From: Clitoria ternatea
Lineage: Eukaryota; Streptophyta; Magnoliopsida; Fabales; Fabaceae
Reading direction: 5' to 3'
DNA length: 64,000 bases
Assembly (NCBI GenBank): GCA_037962975.1
Contig: CM075673.1
Location: 15,484,001-15,548,000, forward strand
In this document: positions 26,087 through 38,051 of the stretch, one piece after another
How positions within the stretch are numbered: position 1 is the stretch's first letter
Layout: each line of letters starts with the position of its first letter
Translations under genes and position numbers: made by a program
The notes under the pieces: model-generated
Database searches by the model: none
Seen by the model: only the letters and a program-made list of their open reading frames with translations
What the model was told of the DNA's origin: nothing

Positions 26087-26091
26087 CTACC

Positions 26092-26375
26092 TGTAATATC
26101 TGGAAAGATAAGCCTTAATAAGTCAATTAGTTAAATAATTATCTTATCTTTTATCTTATCTTAGCTGTTAGTTATCTTATCTTAGTTGTTAATTCCTTGG
26201 GAAGGAAGTAAGTTATCTTATATCAGTTAGAATTTATCTTAGTGGAGGCTATATATAGATAGGCAATGTAATCCTGAGGAAAAATATATACTCATTATTC
26301 AATAATCTCCTTGTTACCTCTGTTCTTAGAGAGAGACGAGTGAGTTGTGAGAGAAGTGAGTTTCCTTATCTTACA
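26092..26375 (+). repeat. Reina-like 5' LTR
   Basis: 284 bp, TG...CA. Contains reiterated TTATCTTATC words and a TATA-like CTATATATAGATAGG near 26251. It ends directly before the PBS. Confidence 0.96.
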
Positions 26376-26377
26376 AT

Positions 26378-26387
26378 TGGTATCAGT
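26378..26387 (+). promoter_or_regulatory. Reina-like primer-binding site
   Basis: TGGTATCAG a few bases after the LTR end matches the plant tRNA-Met type. The match breaks off after about nine bases, shorter than in the Cassandra element. Confidence 0.75.
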
Positions 26388-26402
26388 TGAAAGGCTACGA
26401 TC

Positions 26403-29400
26403 ATGGTGAGCAACAAAGAACTCGAAACACGTGTAGAGTCATTTGAGAAATCTCTTGCTGATTCGCAAGAACAAACCAACAAGACTCTAACAGAGATGAA
26501 AAAAACTGAGAAAATTCTTGCAGATTCGCAAGAACAAACAAACAAGACTCTGGCGGAGATGAAGAAAACCATGGACACTCTTGCTGCTTCCATGGCGGCA
26601 TTAGCGGCTGGATCAAAACCACCACCACCACAACCAAGCGACGATGAAAGTGAAACACCAGCAGATTCCGATACATCAGTATTGAATCGTGCACAGATTC
26701 AGTTTCCAAGCTTTGATGGAACGAATTTCAGGGTTTGGCGAGCAAAAGCTGAACAATTCTTTGAACTAGAAGGCACACCGATGGAGCAGAGAGGCAAATT
26801 GCTCTTGTTATCAATGGAAGGCAAGGCGTTTGCTTGGCAACGCCATTATCTACAAAACCCTCAATTCAAGAACAAATCTTGGAAGGCAATCTTGAACGAT
26901 GTTGGTAGCAGGTTTGACGAGGGAGCATATGACGATCCGATTGCTGAAATAGCACGTTTGAGACAGCAAGAATCTCTATCTGAATACCTAGAAAAATTTG
27001 ATTCCTTACTGGCACGAGTAGTGATATCAGAAGAAAATGCAATAAGTTTCTTTTTAGCTGGATTGGAGGAACAATTGGAGAAATCAATACGCATTCATAA
27101 CCCACAAAGTATGCAAGATGCAGTTCGTCTTGCTCGTCTACAAGATGACATAATCAAAGGGTTTGAGAAAAAGATGCAATCTGGAAAATCAACTTCTTCC
27201 GACGTACAACTCCGCTACACACGCCCTTGGCCAAACTCAACAACCAATTTCAGAAATCAACCTATCACTACCTTACAATCTCACTCTCAGAACTCAAGTG
27301 TAAATCAGAGTAATGTTGAGCCTAAGGCATACACAAACTCTACAACCTCTAGAAAAGAAGTTAGTAAAAGGATATCAAGAGGGTTGTGTCGATTCTGTGG
27401 GGGAAAATGGGAAAGAAACCACAAAACGAAATGTAAAGTCTGGGGAAAACTGAATGCAATTTTTTGTGCTCAAGAATCTATGGATGAGGATACAGTAGAA
27501 TATGGTAGTGATGAGGAGGATGCTGTTGTTGATAAAAGTTTAGCCTTGCTGCAAGATGATGACGTGCATATTTCATTGCACTCTTTGAAGGGGATAGCAG
27601 GGAGTAATACATTACAGTTGCAAGGGTTGATTAAGAGACAGGAAGTGCCATTCTTAATGGACACAGGCAGTACTCATAACTTCATCAGTGCTAAATGGGT
27701 GAAGTTATTGGGCATAAAAACTCAACCAGTAAAGGATTTTCCTGTGATAGTTGCAAGTGACAAACCTATCATGATCACAAGAAAGTGTGAAAAGCTAAAT
27801 TGGAAATTCGGTGACCACTGTTTCATAGCTGATTTTTTGGTTCTACCTAGTACTACATTTGGTGTTATATTAGGCATGCAGTGGTTCAGAACTTTGGGAG
27901 AAATTGCATGGAACTGTGCCAACTTGACAATGAAATTTGTGCACGAAGGGAACCCTATAATACTACAGGGTGATCAAGTGGATAGCATGCTTCCAGCTGA
28001 AAATGGAAAGCTTAGAGCTATTGGCACGCAAGCAATGCTATTTCCTGTTATTGGCCCAATAAGCTTCACAATCATGTTTCCTGATGAAAACTCTGACTTA
28101 AATGATGATCAGCGACAGGAATTAGATTCTCTACTACAACAATTCAGTCTCTTATTTATTGAACCAAACGAACTTCCACCCTCAAGGAGATATGATCATA
28201 GAATCCACTTAACAAGTGATAATCCCATCTGCTCAAAACCTTACAGGTATCCAAGAGCTCAAAAAGAAGAGATTGAGAGACAAATAAAACACATGCTGTC
28301 TACTGGATTCATAAGAGAAAGTTGTAGTTCTTTTGCTTCACCTCTAGTCCTCGTCAAGAAAAAGGATGGCTCTTGGAGATGTTGCACGGACTTCAGAAAA
28401 TTGAATGCTGTTACCATCAAAAATAGGTTCCCTATACCATTGATTGAAGATCTACTGGATGAATTAAAGGGAGCAACTTACTTTTCTAAATTGGATTTAA
28501 GGAGTGGCTATAACCAAGTAAGAATGGCAGAAGTTGACATTCAAAAGACAGCCTTTAGAACTCATAGTGGTCATTATGAGTGGGTTGTCCTTCCTTTTGG
28601 GCTGAGTAATGCACCAGCGACATTCCAAAACTTAATGAATGATATCTTCAGAGATCATTTGAGACAATTTATTTTGGTCTTCTTTGATGACATCTTGGTT
28701 TACACCAAGACTTGGCCAGATCATTTGAATTGCTTAAGGAAGACTATGCAGATTTTAGAAGAAAATTCCTTAGTGCTAAACTACAAAAAGTGCAGTTTTG
28801 GGAAAACAAAAATTGAATACTTAGGCCATATAATTACTGAGCAAGGAGTTGCTCCTGATCCAAGCAAAGTAGAGGCTATACAGAATTGGCCCCAACCTAC
28901 ATCTGTTAAAGAATTAAGAGGTTTCCTTGGCCTCTCGGGTTACTACAGAAGGTTCATAAAAGACTATGGTAAACTAGCATCTCCTTTAACTGCACTGTTG
29001 CAAAAAGATACCGCATTCACTTGGAAGAAAGAGACTGAAATAGCATTTCGGACATTGAAAGAAGCATTAACCTCTGCACCTGTTCTATCTCTCCCTGATT
29101 TTCAGAAGCCATTCACAATAGAAACTGATGCATCAGCTCGAGGAATTGGAGCAGTTCTTTTGCAAGAAAATCATCCGATTGCATTCATCAGTAAAGCAAT
29201 GGGGCCTAAATTCCAACTCTTCTCAGCATATGAGAAGGAATTTTTTGCTATCCTTTTTGCGGTCAAAAAGTGGCATCACTACTTCCTAGGCAATCACTTT
29301 GTCATTAGGACTGATCAAAAGGCATTAAAACATCTTATTGAGCAGCCACCTACCACTCTAATGCAAAATTGGGGTCTTGAGAAATTGATGGGATTGGACT

Positions 29401-30935
29401 TCTCAATTGAATATAAAAAAGGCAAGGATAATGTGGTGGCAGATATTCTATCAAGACAAGGGAAATTGGCTCAACTTCTTGCTGTTATAGGATTAATAAG
29501 TGAGTTGGTTCTTGAAGTCAAAGCTTCTTGGGAAAATGACTTGAAATTGAAGAAACTAGTGGATACAATAAGGATGAAAGGAGGCCAACACAAAGCTTAC
29601 ACTTATCAGAATAATATGTTGAAGAGAAAAGAGAAGTTGGTAGTTGGAACAAATCAGCAGCTTAAAAACAAAATCCTCAGTTATTTTCATGACTCTGTCA
29701 TAGGTGGCCACTCAGGGATTAATCAGACATATAGAAGAGTTAAAGAACACGTGTACTAGAAAGGATTGCAAAAGGATGTAACGAAATGGGTGCAAGAGTG
29801 TGAAACATGCCAGAAATTTAAGACAATACCGCAACTTCCAGCAGGATTACTTAAACCATTACCAATTCCTGAAGGAGCATGGCAATCAGTAAGCATGGAC
29901 TTTATTGTAGGTCTTCCAAAATCCAAAGGAATGACAGTCATCTTGGTAGTTATAGACAGATACACAAAGTATGCCCATTTTATAGCCTTGAAACATCCTT
30001 TTGGTGCTGCTACGGTTGCTGAAAAATTCTTGGATACAATAGTCAAACTCCATGGTTGGCCCAAAGAAATAATATCTGATAGGGATCCTATTTTCTTGAG
30101 TAAATTCTGGACTGAGTTATTCAAAGCACACAATGTGAAACTCTTAAGATCTACAGCATTTCACCCTCAGACAGATGGTCAATCTGAAGCTTTAAATAAA
30201 GCTCTTGAAGGATACCTTAGATGTATAACTGGTGATGTTCCAAGACGGTGGTCAGAATACTTATCATATGCTGAACTTTGGTATAACACTAAATTTCATG
30301 CCACAATACAAATGACACCCTTTGAAGCCCTCTATGGGTACAAACCTACCATTCCTTGCCCAACTATGATGGCAGATTCAACAGTAGAAGCAGTAGACTA
30401 CACAGTGAAATCAAGAGAGCAAATCTCTAGACTGCTACACCTCAACCTAACAAAAGCTCAAGAGCGAATGAAATGGTATGCCGACCAAAGGAGAAGTGAC
30501 AAAGAATACGCTGTAGGAGACTCAGTGTACCTCAAGATCCAACCATTCAAACAACATTCTTTGCCTAATGCTGCATTTCATAAATTAGCAGCAAGATATT
30601 ATGGGCCATACAAGATTCTGGAAAGGATAGGGACTGTGGCTTATAAACTAGAACTACCAGCAGGAACACAAATTCATAATGTGTTCCATGTTTCCTTACT
30701 CAAACAGCACCATGGAAACCATACAGTACACACTCAACTTCCTGCATTCAATGAAGATGCAGAAGTCCAACTACAACCCATAGCAGTCTTGGCAAGAAGA
30801 ATGAAGAAGAAGAATGACAAGGCGGTGACAGAGGTGTTAGTTCAATGGAAGTGGACAAATCCAGAGGATGCAACATGGAATGAACTCAAAGAGATGCAGA
30901 ACCAACATCCACAATTTAATTGGTTTCAACAGTAG
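26403..30935 (+). pseudogene. Gag-Pol polyprotein of the Reina-like element, one in-frame stop
   Basis: Starts at ATG 26403, 27 bp after the LTR. The order along one frame is as follows. An N-terminal coiled-coil carries a 21-aa repeat (ADSQEQTNKTL twice). A gag core spans about residues 95-250, followed by a CRFCGGKWERNHKTKC zinc-binding motif. The aspartic protease has DTGS at 420. The RT has FFDD at 760-763. RNase H has its first Asp near 909. Integrase has HSGINQTYRR near 1103, CETC about 15 residues after the break, and then D, D and E in DFIVGLPKS, SDRDPIF and DGQSEALN. A GPY-type motif and a chromodomain-like VLVQWKWTNPEDATW follow. The only break is a TAG at 29757-29759 in the integrase HHCC region; the frame then continues unchanged to a TAG stop at 30933-30935. 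The stop could arise from a single substitution, or be suppressed at low level. As written, integrase is not made from the main frame. Confidence 0.93.
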
Positions 30936-30961
30936 ATTGACCTTGAGGTCAAGGTCTGTTT

Positions 30962-30976
30962 TCATGGGAGGGAAAT
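30962..30976 (+). promoter_or_regulatory. Reina-like polypurine tract
   Basis: GGGAGGGAAA lies immediately upstream of the 3' LTR start, the position of the plus-strand primer. Confidence 0.85.
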
Positions 30977-31260
30977 TGTAATATCTGGAAAGATAAGCCT
31001 TAATAAGTCAATTAGTTAAATAATTATCTTATCTTTTATCTTATCTTAGCTGTTAGTTATCTTATCTTAGTTGTTAATTCCTTGGGAAGGAAGTAAGTTA
31101 TCTTATATCAGTTAGAATTTATCTTAGTGGAGGCTATATATAGATAGGCAATGTAATCCTGAGGAAAAATATATACTCATTATTCAATAATCTCCTTGTT
31201 ACCTCTGTTCTTAGAGAGAGACGAGTGAGTTGTGAGAGAAGTGAGTTTCCTTATCTTACA
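30977..31260 (+). repeat. Reina-like 3' LTR
   Basis: 284 bp, no difference from the 5' LTR found by eye. Followed by the CTACC target duplication at 31261-31265. Confidence 0.96.
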
Positions 31261-31399
31261 CTACCCCACTCTCCTTAATCTCCTCCCTACCTTATCTTCC
31301 TTTACACCTTAATTCCCTTTTATTAATATCCCGCCACTACATCCCCATTCGATTACGTAACCTAAATCAGGCCTTTGATTTCATGCATTTTGTAGGGTT

Positions 31400-33480
31400 G
31401 GAAACTTCGTCAAGGCAGTTGATGGTTCAAAGAACAGACTTAGAATGAGGGGTTGAATAAGTCTGTTCACCTTTTCTAACAAAAAGATGATATTTAAACT
31501 TTTAGAACGTTATGCAGCAGACCAGACTTTCGTGAGATGAAAAACGTGATTCTTTGATTGAGAGAGCGTATTATTACCAGACTTTTACTATCAATTTTAA
31601 CAATCATAATGCATCAGACTTTTGATAGTAAAGAGTAAGAGAGAAAGAGACAGTACACAAGAGATTTATACTGGTTCACCTCCAACTCGGAGACTACATC
31701 CAGTACCTTCAAATCTAAAGGATTTTCACTATGTAAAAATATTTTACATCAACAACCCATATCAGGCCTACGAGTATTATTAACTCCAGCCACTCCTAGC
31801 TTAAGCACAATCTGTGCTTCAAGTATTTTTGACACAGGCCACTCTTGGCCCCTGAGTATTCTTGAGTCCAGACACTCCTAGCCTGAGTATTCTTGACTCT
31901 GACCACTCTTGGCCTCTGAGTATTCTTGAGTCCGACCACTCCTGGCCTAAGCACACCTCGTGCTTTAATACCAAACTCCTTTGATATCCCTATGAGTATT
32001 CTTGACACCGACCACTTCTGGCCCTGAGTATTCTTTTGCTAGCACCCACTCCTGGGGCAGACCCAAGTATTTTTTCATAAGCCACTCCTGACTCGAACCC
32101 CGAGTATTCTTTCAAAAGCCTCTTCAGGTCAATAGTGTTTCTCACACTAATAGAGCCTGGCAACTCACTCGACCTGTACTATCAGGGGATTGGAAGTATT
32201 ATCTTAAAAGAATAAGCCCCTTGACTTAGTTAAGCTAAGTAACAAACCACAAAAATGGGTTTGTAAAGAAAGTGGGGGCTTACTTCTCATAAGGCTTAAT
32301 ACATTAAAATAGTGAAAGATGATTGAAAAATGTACTGAGCCAGAAAGCTTGACTTGGGATATTAAGCCATTAAACGCATAAAGGCATATCCCAAGTTACT
32401 ATGACATCTAAGTGGAAAGACAATTGCATATAGCGAGCTTTCTTTGTCTTCATGGCAGATCTTCTAAGTAAGGTTACCCGTTGTTGAGTCTGCTGTCATT
32501 TCTTTATTTCTCATGAGCTTTTGTATATGAACTTTTGGTGCTCGTCCATGATTTTTCTTCTTCTTCCACTACACTCTTATGGTGTATTCTAGCTCATCTT
32601 CTTATTTTCATAAACTCTCTCCCTTTTTCGTTTTTGCTCTCTAGTATTTCTTTTTAACCTCGACTCTCTAGTATTTCTTTTTCCTCATATTTTTCTTCTA
32701 TATTTTTCACTGAGCTCACTACCTACATAGAGGAGATTGATTCTGTTTATATATATAGACTCATCTTGTTGAGCTCAGGAGGAGGCTTGTTAATTTTATA
32801 GTCGTTGAGAGAGTTGTTGTATAAAAGATAAAAGCCTTTATTGATGGAGGTAAGGGTAAGAACTTTTGTTGTCAGAGAGAAAGAGAAAGATGTTCTACAC
32901 AAGTAATGTAGATGTAGAAGCTTTTAAGATTTGTGCAGTCATAGGTGGTGTACATATAGCACTGGTTTCACCAAGAAGGAAAACTTTTATTCAGAGAATC
33001 TTTGAATGCATGAGATAGAGGTGAAATATAGTTGCTTTGCAGACTGCATTAAAATCCACCTTGTTTAGTCAATCTTCCTTTTTGCGAATCTTTCCAATAA
33101 GCTTTTGATGGAGATGACGTATGATCGTTGATGCTTCATGTATCAAACCAGTTCTAAAGGTTCGAAGGGAGATGGCAGGGTCTGATGCTTTCGTATTTTC
33201 TGAAGCTTTCGTATTTTCTGAAGCTTGAAGTGATACTATTTGAGTCTGGGTCTGGTAAGTTATTATGATATAAGAGAGTTTCTTCTGAAGCGAGTTACCA
33301 GACTTTTGACTCTTCCTTTTGTCTTTGATTGGGAGGTTTATGTTACAATCAAGTCTTCTGGACTTTTGATTGTGTGCTTTCTATGCATAGGCTCCCCCTT
33401 TCTTTTGTAGCTTAGGCCTTTTCCTGAAACACTTAAGTACCTGTATCAAATAATAACAAACGTCTTCATTTAAGTTAGAA
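31400..33480. repeat. Non-coding repeat-derived region with degenerate GAGTATTC units
   Basis: Between 31770 and 32115 about nine degenerate units of 31-40 bp carry GAGTATTCTTGA and CCACTCCTGGCC words. Flanking sequence (for example the stretch rc of CCAGTATAAATCTCTTG, near 31660) looks like an old LTR in minus orientation, possibly copia-type, but I found no termini or target duplication. A short GCTTTCGTATTTTCTGAA duplication sits at about 33187-33222. No gene is supported. Confidence 0.45.
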
Positions 33481-33840
33481 TTCCTAATGTTAGTTATCAA
33501 CAAATTTCATGAGTTCTGGTTTAAATGATTCAACATTTTCCAGATTTTTTCTTCAATAGCAATTATTCCTTAATAGTATTAGGCTACTTGTGGCAAAGGT
33601 GTCAGAAAATAAGAGACATGAGGTGCAACCCCAACCCCTCAAATCACTTATTTTCAACTTTGACTTGAGATTCTTTTTAACTTGGCATTTGTGAGTTTAG
33701 TTTTTCTATTATCAAATCCTATGTCTTTATCTCTTTATTTAATTTGGGATAATGGTGATTGTTTAATAAGGGGAGACAGGTTGGGGTAGTGGTGGTGGTT
33801 CAAAGGAGGTGGAAGGGTAGAGGAAAAAAAGAATGAGAGA

Positions 33841-33912
<72 letters not shown>

Positions 33913-36643
33913 TTACTGAATTGACATCCTATTTGTATTTGTGACAATGATAATGTGATATTTTTGTTTATTGTATTATTACTCAATAAAAAACAATAAT
34001 AACATAAATATGTCACAAACACTTAAAATTTTTAAGAGATTATTACTTAACAAAAACTTTATAAAGATTAACAACGAAATTGAAAAGCTTTTTAGAGATA
34101 AAAAAGCATAACTAAACATAGTTCTATACATTTATTTTTGTGGTAAAACAGTTATACATGTCCGTCATAAAAATTTGATGGGAAGAAGGAAAATAAAAAG
34201 ATACATGGCCCACTGGGCCACGTAGACAAATCCAAAAAAAAAACTTCAATTTACACAAAATTATTTTCTCAGTGAAATTATCTTAAAATTCTAAAAAGTT
34301 AGAATCACACCACACATACCTTGGTTGTTTATTTAATAGAAAAAATCACATTTATTCCCGCACACAACAACGTAATTTGATCATGAAGATACCCATTTGA
34401 CACTTTAACCTTAGGCCGAACCATATATACAACAAGCGATATACCAACTCCAAGTAATATGGACCACACTACCTTTTATATATAATTTTAAAAGAGTTAG
34501 ATTCTAAGAATTCATTACCATGAAATATGATTTTAAGCTTTATGAACGTTAAGTATATTAATAAAATTTAAAGTTATATTCTTATAATCACAACCTGAAT
34601 TTATTAGTATTTATTTAGTTTAAAGGGAAACGAAATTATAAAAATAAAAGATTTAAAAATTAATTTAACCAATAAAAAAACCAAAGGAACCGATATAGAT
34701 TAAGACAAAGATTCTGTTTCATGAAATATGACTAATAGGAACACAGTTCATGACATCACATGGTTCAAATGAGTAAAAAAGAAGGGAAATTATGTGACGT
34801 GTCCCTAGCAAAGCAAGTAACCGATTGAAAAACAAAAGCTGCTGCTTGCTTTTTGATGGTTAAAATAGAAGACAAAAACAAAACCAAGATTAAAACTTTC
34901 CCTTTTTGTTTTTGGAACATAAATAATGTAAAAAATTAATATTAATATTAATATTTATTAGGGCAGTTTTCGTAGGTGGTTCTACAAGCCAATCAATATC
35001 ATAATCAAGTGGCAAGCATTCCATTGACGAAGCACAAGATGACAGTACAACCACAATGAAAATTCCGTAACATCTCAAACGAAGACCAACGCCCAACAGG
35101 TTCAACCGTTGAAACTTGAAAGTACTTGAATGACAAGTTTTTTAGTTCAGTTTAATTAATGCAATACAGAAAGCTCACCTGAAACTGATTATTTAACTCC
35201 CATCAAACTTCAACCGGCTTTAACATCGATACTTCTTCTGCTATTCTATTTCTCTTCTATTAAAGCCCCTCTATCTACAAAATACTATATGCTTTCTGTT
35301 ACCTTGTTGGGGATATTATTCGTAATTTATTTTGAGATTTTAAAAGTTGTAAAAGAAAATCCAATTATATATATATACACACCCACAAAGTGTGATTTTA
35401 TTGTGGGTTTCGATAGAGAATTTTGAATTTTCAAAATTGTTAAACTAATAATAGGTGTGGTTATAAAAGTTATGATAGATAATAATATAAGTTAAAAAAA
35501 ATTTAAAATTTTCTTTTAACATGTGTTATTTAAAATTTCTCATATCTATATTAAAAATTATGTTAAAATTCTATGATAATCTTAAAATTTCTTCTTTTCA
35601 TTTAAACATATTGATAATTTCATAATTATCTGTAATTCTAAAAAAATTATCCAATTACAAACTTAAGCTCGATTATGCGTCTTTTTGGTTTTCAGTTGGA
35701 GAAACAAAGTTATGAAAATAATAAAAAAATTTAAAAGTTAATATTGATCATTTACGCTGTTCGAAACAGTTAAAACTCTATTTACCCATAATATTTATCT
35801 TTAGGATTCATTCAAACCAAGGTTTGACCAACTCAGTTGACAAACCTACGCAACCTATAATTAATGGATGCTGTTGGAGGGAACCAAGCATTTTTTTTAG
35901 TACTCTGACGTTCTATAATTAATTATAATAGTTATTTTTGCGTGTAGGTCCAAAAATAAAAATGAGAGTCGTTGCGTGACCAAAGTTAGTGCGTTTTAAA
36001 AATTGAAGTAGACAATGACGCAATGAAAATAAAGGTTCATGGTTTCTAAGTCCGTCCTAGTTAACTTATTAAATTTCAAGGTGAATTAAAATTCATGTGA
36101 TTTAAACTTATTACAAATAGTACTAAATCATAAGGGAATATTATAATTGAGTTTAACTTTTTTTAGTTTTTATAAATCGATTAAAACACTTTAACTAGTT
36201 CATTAACATATAGAACCAGGGTTGAATGATGGCTTTAAAACGCAAACCTATTATTAGTTTAACAATTGGTTACATTTAACCCAACAATATGTTCCTTGGA
36301 ACATTCTGCTTGATTTGATTAAATGTAAGGATTATAGAAATTTGGAGTCAATTGTAATATCTTGTTATTTTTTTGGTAAACTTAATATCTTGCAATGGGT
36401 TGTCATTATGTGTAATATCTTGTTATGATTTGTGGCTACTTGCAATAAGTTCAATTCTCAATAAGACTTCTACATATTAGTGTTCAAATAAAAAAGAGTA
36501 AATTAAAGTTATGGCCCAATACACATAATGAAAACTTCAACAAATTGAGTTTTTTGGACGTAGAAGAAACTATGTTGACAACCCAGCCCAATATCACCAC
36601 GAGAAAGGAAAAGGATATAAATTTTTTGGTAGTGTAAATCTAT
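33481..36643. other. AT-rich intergenic sequence
   Basis: Contains the (AAT)n run noted separately. An open stretch at 35105-34890 on the minus strand lacks an ATG and is not annotated. The last bases, CTATC at 36644-36648, are the copia target duplication. Confidence 0.5.
33840..33912. repeat. (AAT)n microsatellite, about 24 units
   Basis: Uninterrupted trinucleotide run. Its minus-strand reading gives a poly-leucine frame that is an artefact. Confidence 0.97.
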
Positions 36644-36648
36644 CTATC

Positions 36649-36861
36649 TGTTATGAATATTTTAATATTTATGAATGTCCAAATTGCTCTATAAATTGGA
36701 CTCCTAAGCAAGCATAATGTACACTCTCAATTTTCCACTTCAACTTGATGACTCTCTCTAGTTCTCTTTACTCCCTCTTCTCTCTTACTTCAACTTTAAT
36801 TCCCTACTTTCATTTCCTCTAAACTTCAATTTCTATTGCTAAGTTATAAGTTATTGTAACA
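36649..36861 (+). repeat. Copia 5' LTR
   Basis: 213 bp, TG...CA, with a pyrimidine-rich 3' half. A CTATAAATT TATA-like word sits at about 36690. Confidence 0.95.
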
Positions 36862-36877
36862 CGTTATCAACACGAAG
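36862..36877 (+). promoter_or_regulatory. Copia primer-binding site
   Basis: CGTTATCAACACGAAG begins directly after the 5' LTR. It resembles the TTATCAGCACGA-type site used by some plant copia lineages rather than the common tRNA-Met site. The cognate tRNA was not verified. Confidence 0.7.
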
Positions 36878-36989
36878 TTCTGACCAACTGTCTGACCAAC
36901 TGAGATCTAGTCAAGACTAAAGAGAGGTAATATATGATTATTATTATTCTTTATAATTTTAATTTATATTATTTATGTATATATTATAA

Positions 36990-37052
36990 AAGTTCCTGAA
37001 GAACTTATATTTTAAACATCCTTGAGGGATGTATAAGATTATATAATATCAA

Positions 37053-37123
<71 letters not shown>

Positions 37124-37220
37124 GTTCCTGAAGAACTTATATTCCCAAACATCCCCACAGGATTTGAAAGAATTCCCGAAGAATTCTTAAAATATTTATT
37201 GATAGTTCTTGAAGAACTAT
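36990..37220 (+). repeat. Series of short hairpins in the copia leader
   Basis: Four stem-loops share the form ...TTC-loop-GAA... with different stems: AAGTTC/GAACTT (36990-37006), ATAAGTTC/GAACTTAT (37120-37140), AGAATTC/GAATTCT (37169-37187) and ATAGTTC/GAACTAT (37202-37220). The loops are CTGAA, CTGAA, CCGAA and TTGAA. A fifth, ACATCC/GGATGT, lies at 37016-37032 and a weaker ATCC/GGAT at 37151-37163. The AAT microsatellite splits the first pair from the rest. Confidence 0.85.
37053..37121. repeat. (AAT)n microsatellite in the copia leader
   Basis: About 22 units between two copies of an AAGTTCCTGAAGAACTT hairpin. It may have expanded after the leader duplicated. Confidence 0.96.
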
Positions 37221-37644
37221 AATGACCTAAGAAAATTAAAGAATAAAATTACATACTTAATTATTTAATATTATGTTTATAATTCACTTTGCTGGTTATT
37301 TATGTTTATAATTGTTGTAGCCTATAATTGAATTCATATTTGTCAATTGCTACACTTTGGTGTAACACTAACTTCACAATTAATTAACAACTACACTAAC
37401 TTCATACTAACTTCACAATTAATTGTCAATTACTTTCATTGTGCTACTTTATTTTATATTATTTAGCCTTTTGTTGGCTGATCATGGATGCATTATTATA
37501 TATTTTGCTTCTATTTTCATGGTTCATAGGATGCTTAGTATAACATTATTACTCACTTACTGATATTTTTATTTTTTTTACACTAAATATTATTAAATAT
37601 AAAGATGTTAATAATTTTAGAAGAAATAAAACATGCATCAATAT

Positions 37645-37706
37645 GGAATCAAACCCGGGTACATACTATGATAATTTATTATAGTACCGCTAAGCCATTA
37701 GAACTT
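37645..37706 (-). other. tRNA-like segment with Pol III A and B box words
   Basis: On the minus strand, TGGCTTAGCGGT (37699-37688) resembles an A box. GGTTTGATTCC (37657-37647) fits the B-box consensus. An inverted repeat (TACTAT.../...ATAGTA) lies between them. The A-B spacing is close to a tRNA, but no clean acceptor stem was recognised. It could be a tRNA pseudogene or a SINE head captured in the leader. Confidence 0.35.
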
Positions 37707-38051
37707 GAATGATATTTTATGAAAATTTTTAAATATTTACTATTGGATCACTTATGAAAAAAAAATTTACAAATTTTTATAAAATAAAATTAAATATTTA
37801 TAATATCATTGAATATTATATGCATTAATTAGCTCCATCATACAAGCTTTCATTAAATTATTCATAATGGAAGTTCCACATTCTAGTGCTGATTTTTTTA
37901 TAAAAAATAATAATAAAATAAAATGCCATGATTGAATAACTATAATCATTATTGACTTGTTACCATCATCATTAGATATTTATAATTAATAAATTTATTT
38001 ATTTGAAATGATATCTAATATATTGTTTTAATTTCTTATATAGAAATAAAT

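Larger units (their letters stand above)
26092..31260 (+). mobile_element. Near-intact Ty3/gypsy retrotransposon, Reina-like (5169 bp)
   Basis: Two 284-bp LTRs (26092-26375, 30977-31260) start TGTAATATC and end CTTACA. They appear identical over their full length. The TSD is CTACC on both sides. A PBS follows the 5' LTR and a purine tract precedes the 3' LTR. The single coding frame runs Gag, protease, RT, RNase H, integrase, then a chromodomain-like tail, the Ty3/gypsy order. Short LTRs, a total size of about 5.2 kb and a chromodomain suggest the Reina lineage (inference). Identical LTRs mean very recent insertion. Confidence 0.96.

Noticed and set aside
29756..30133. 125-codon minus-strand frame
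   Set aside because: Antisense shadow of the Reina-like integrase.
33735..34022. 95-codon minus-strand frame
   Set aside because: Mostly a poly-leucine reading of the AAT microsatellite.
34890..35105. Minus-strand 71-codon frame with a hydrophobic stretch and SSCASSMECL, resembling a small secreted peptide
   Set aside because: It has no in-frame ATG (starts at TTG), no recognisable family and no splice context I could support.
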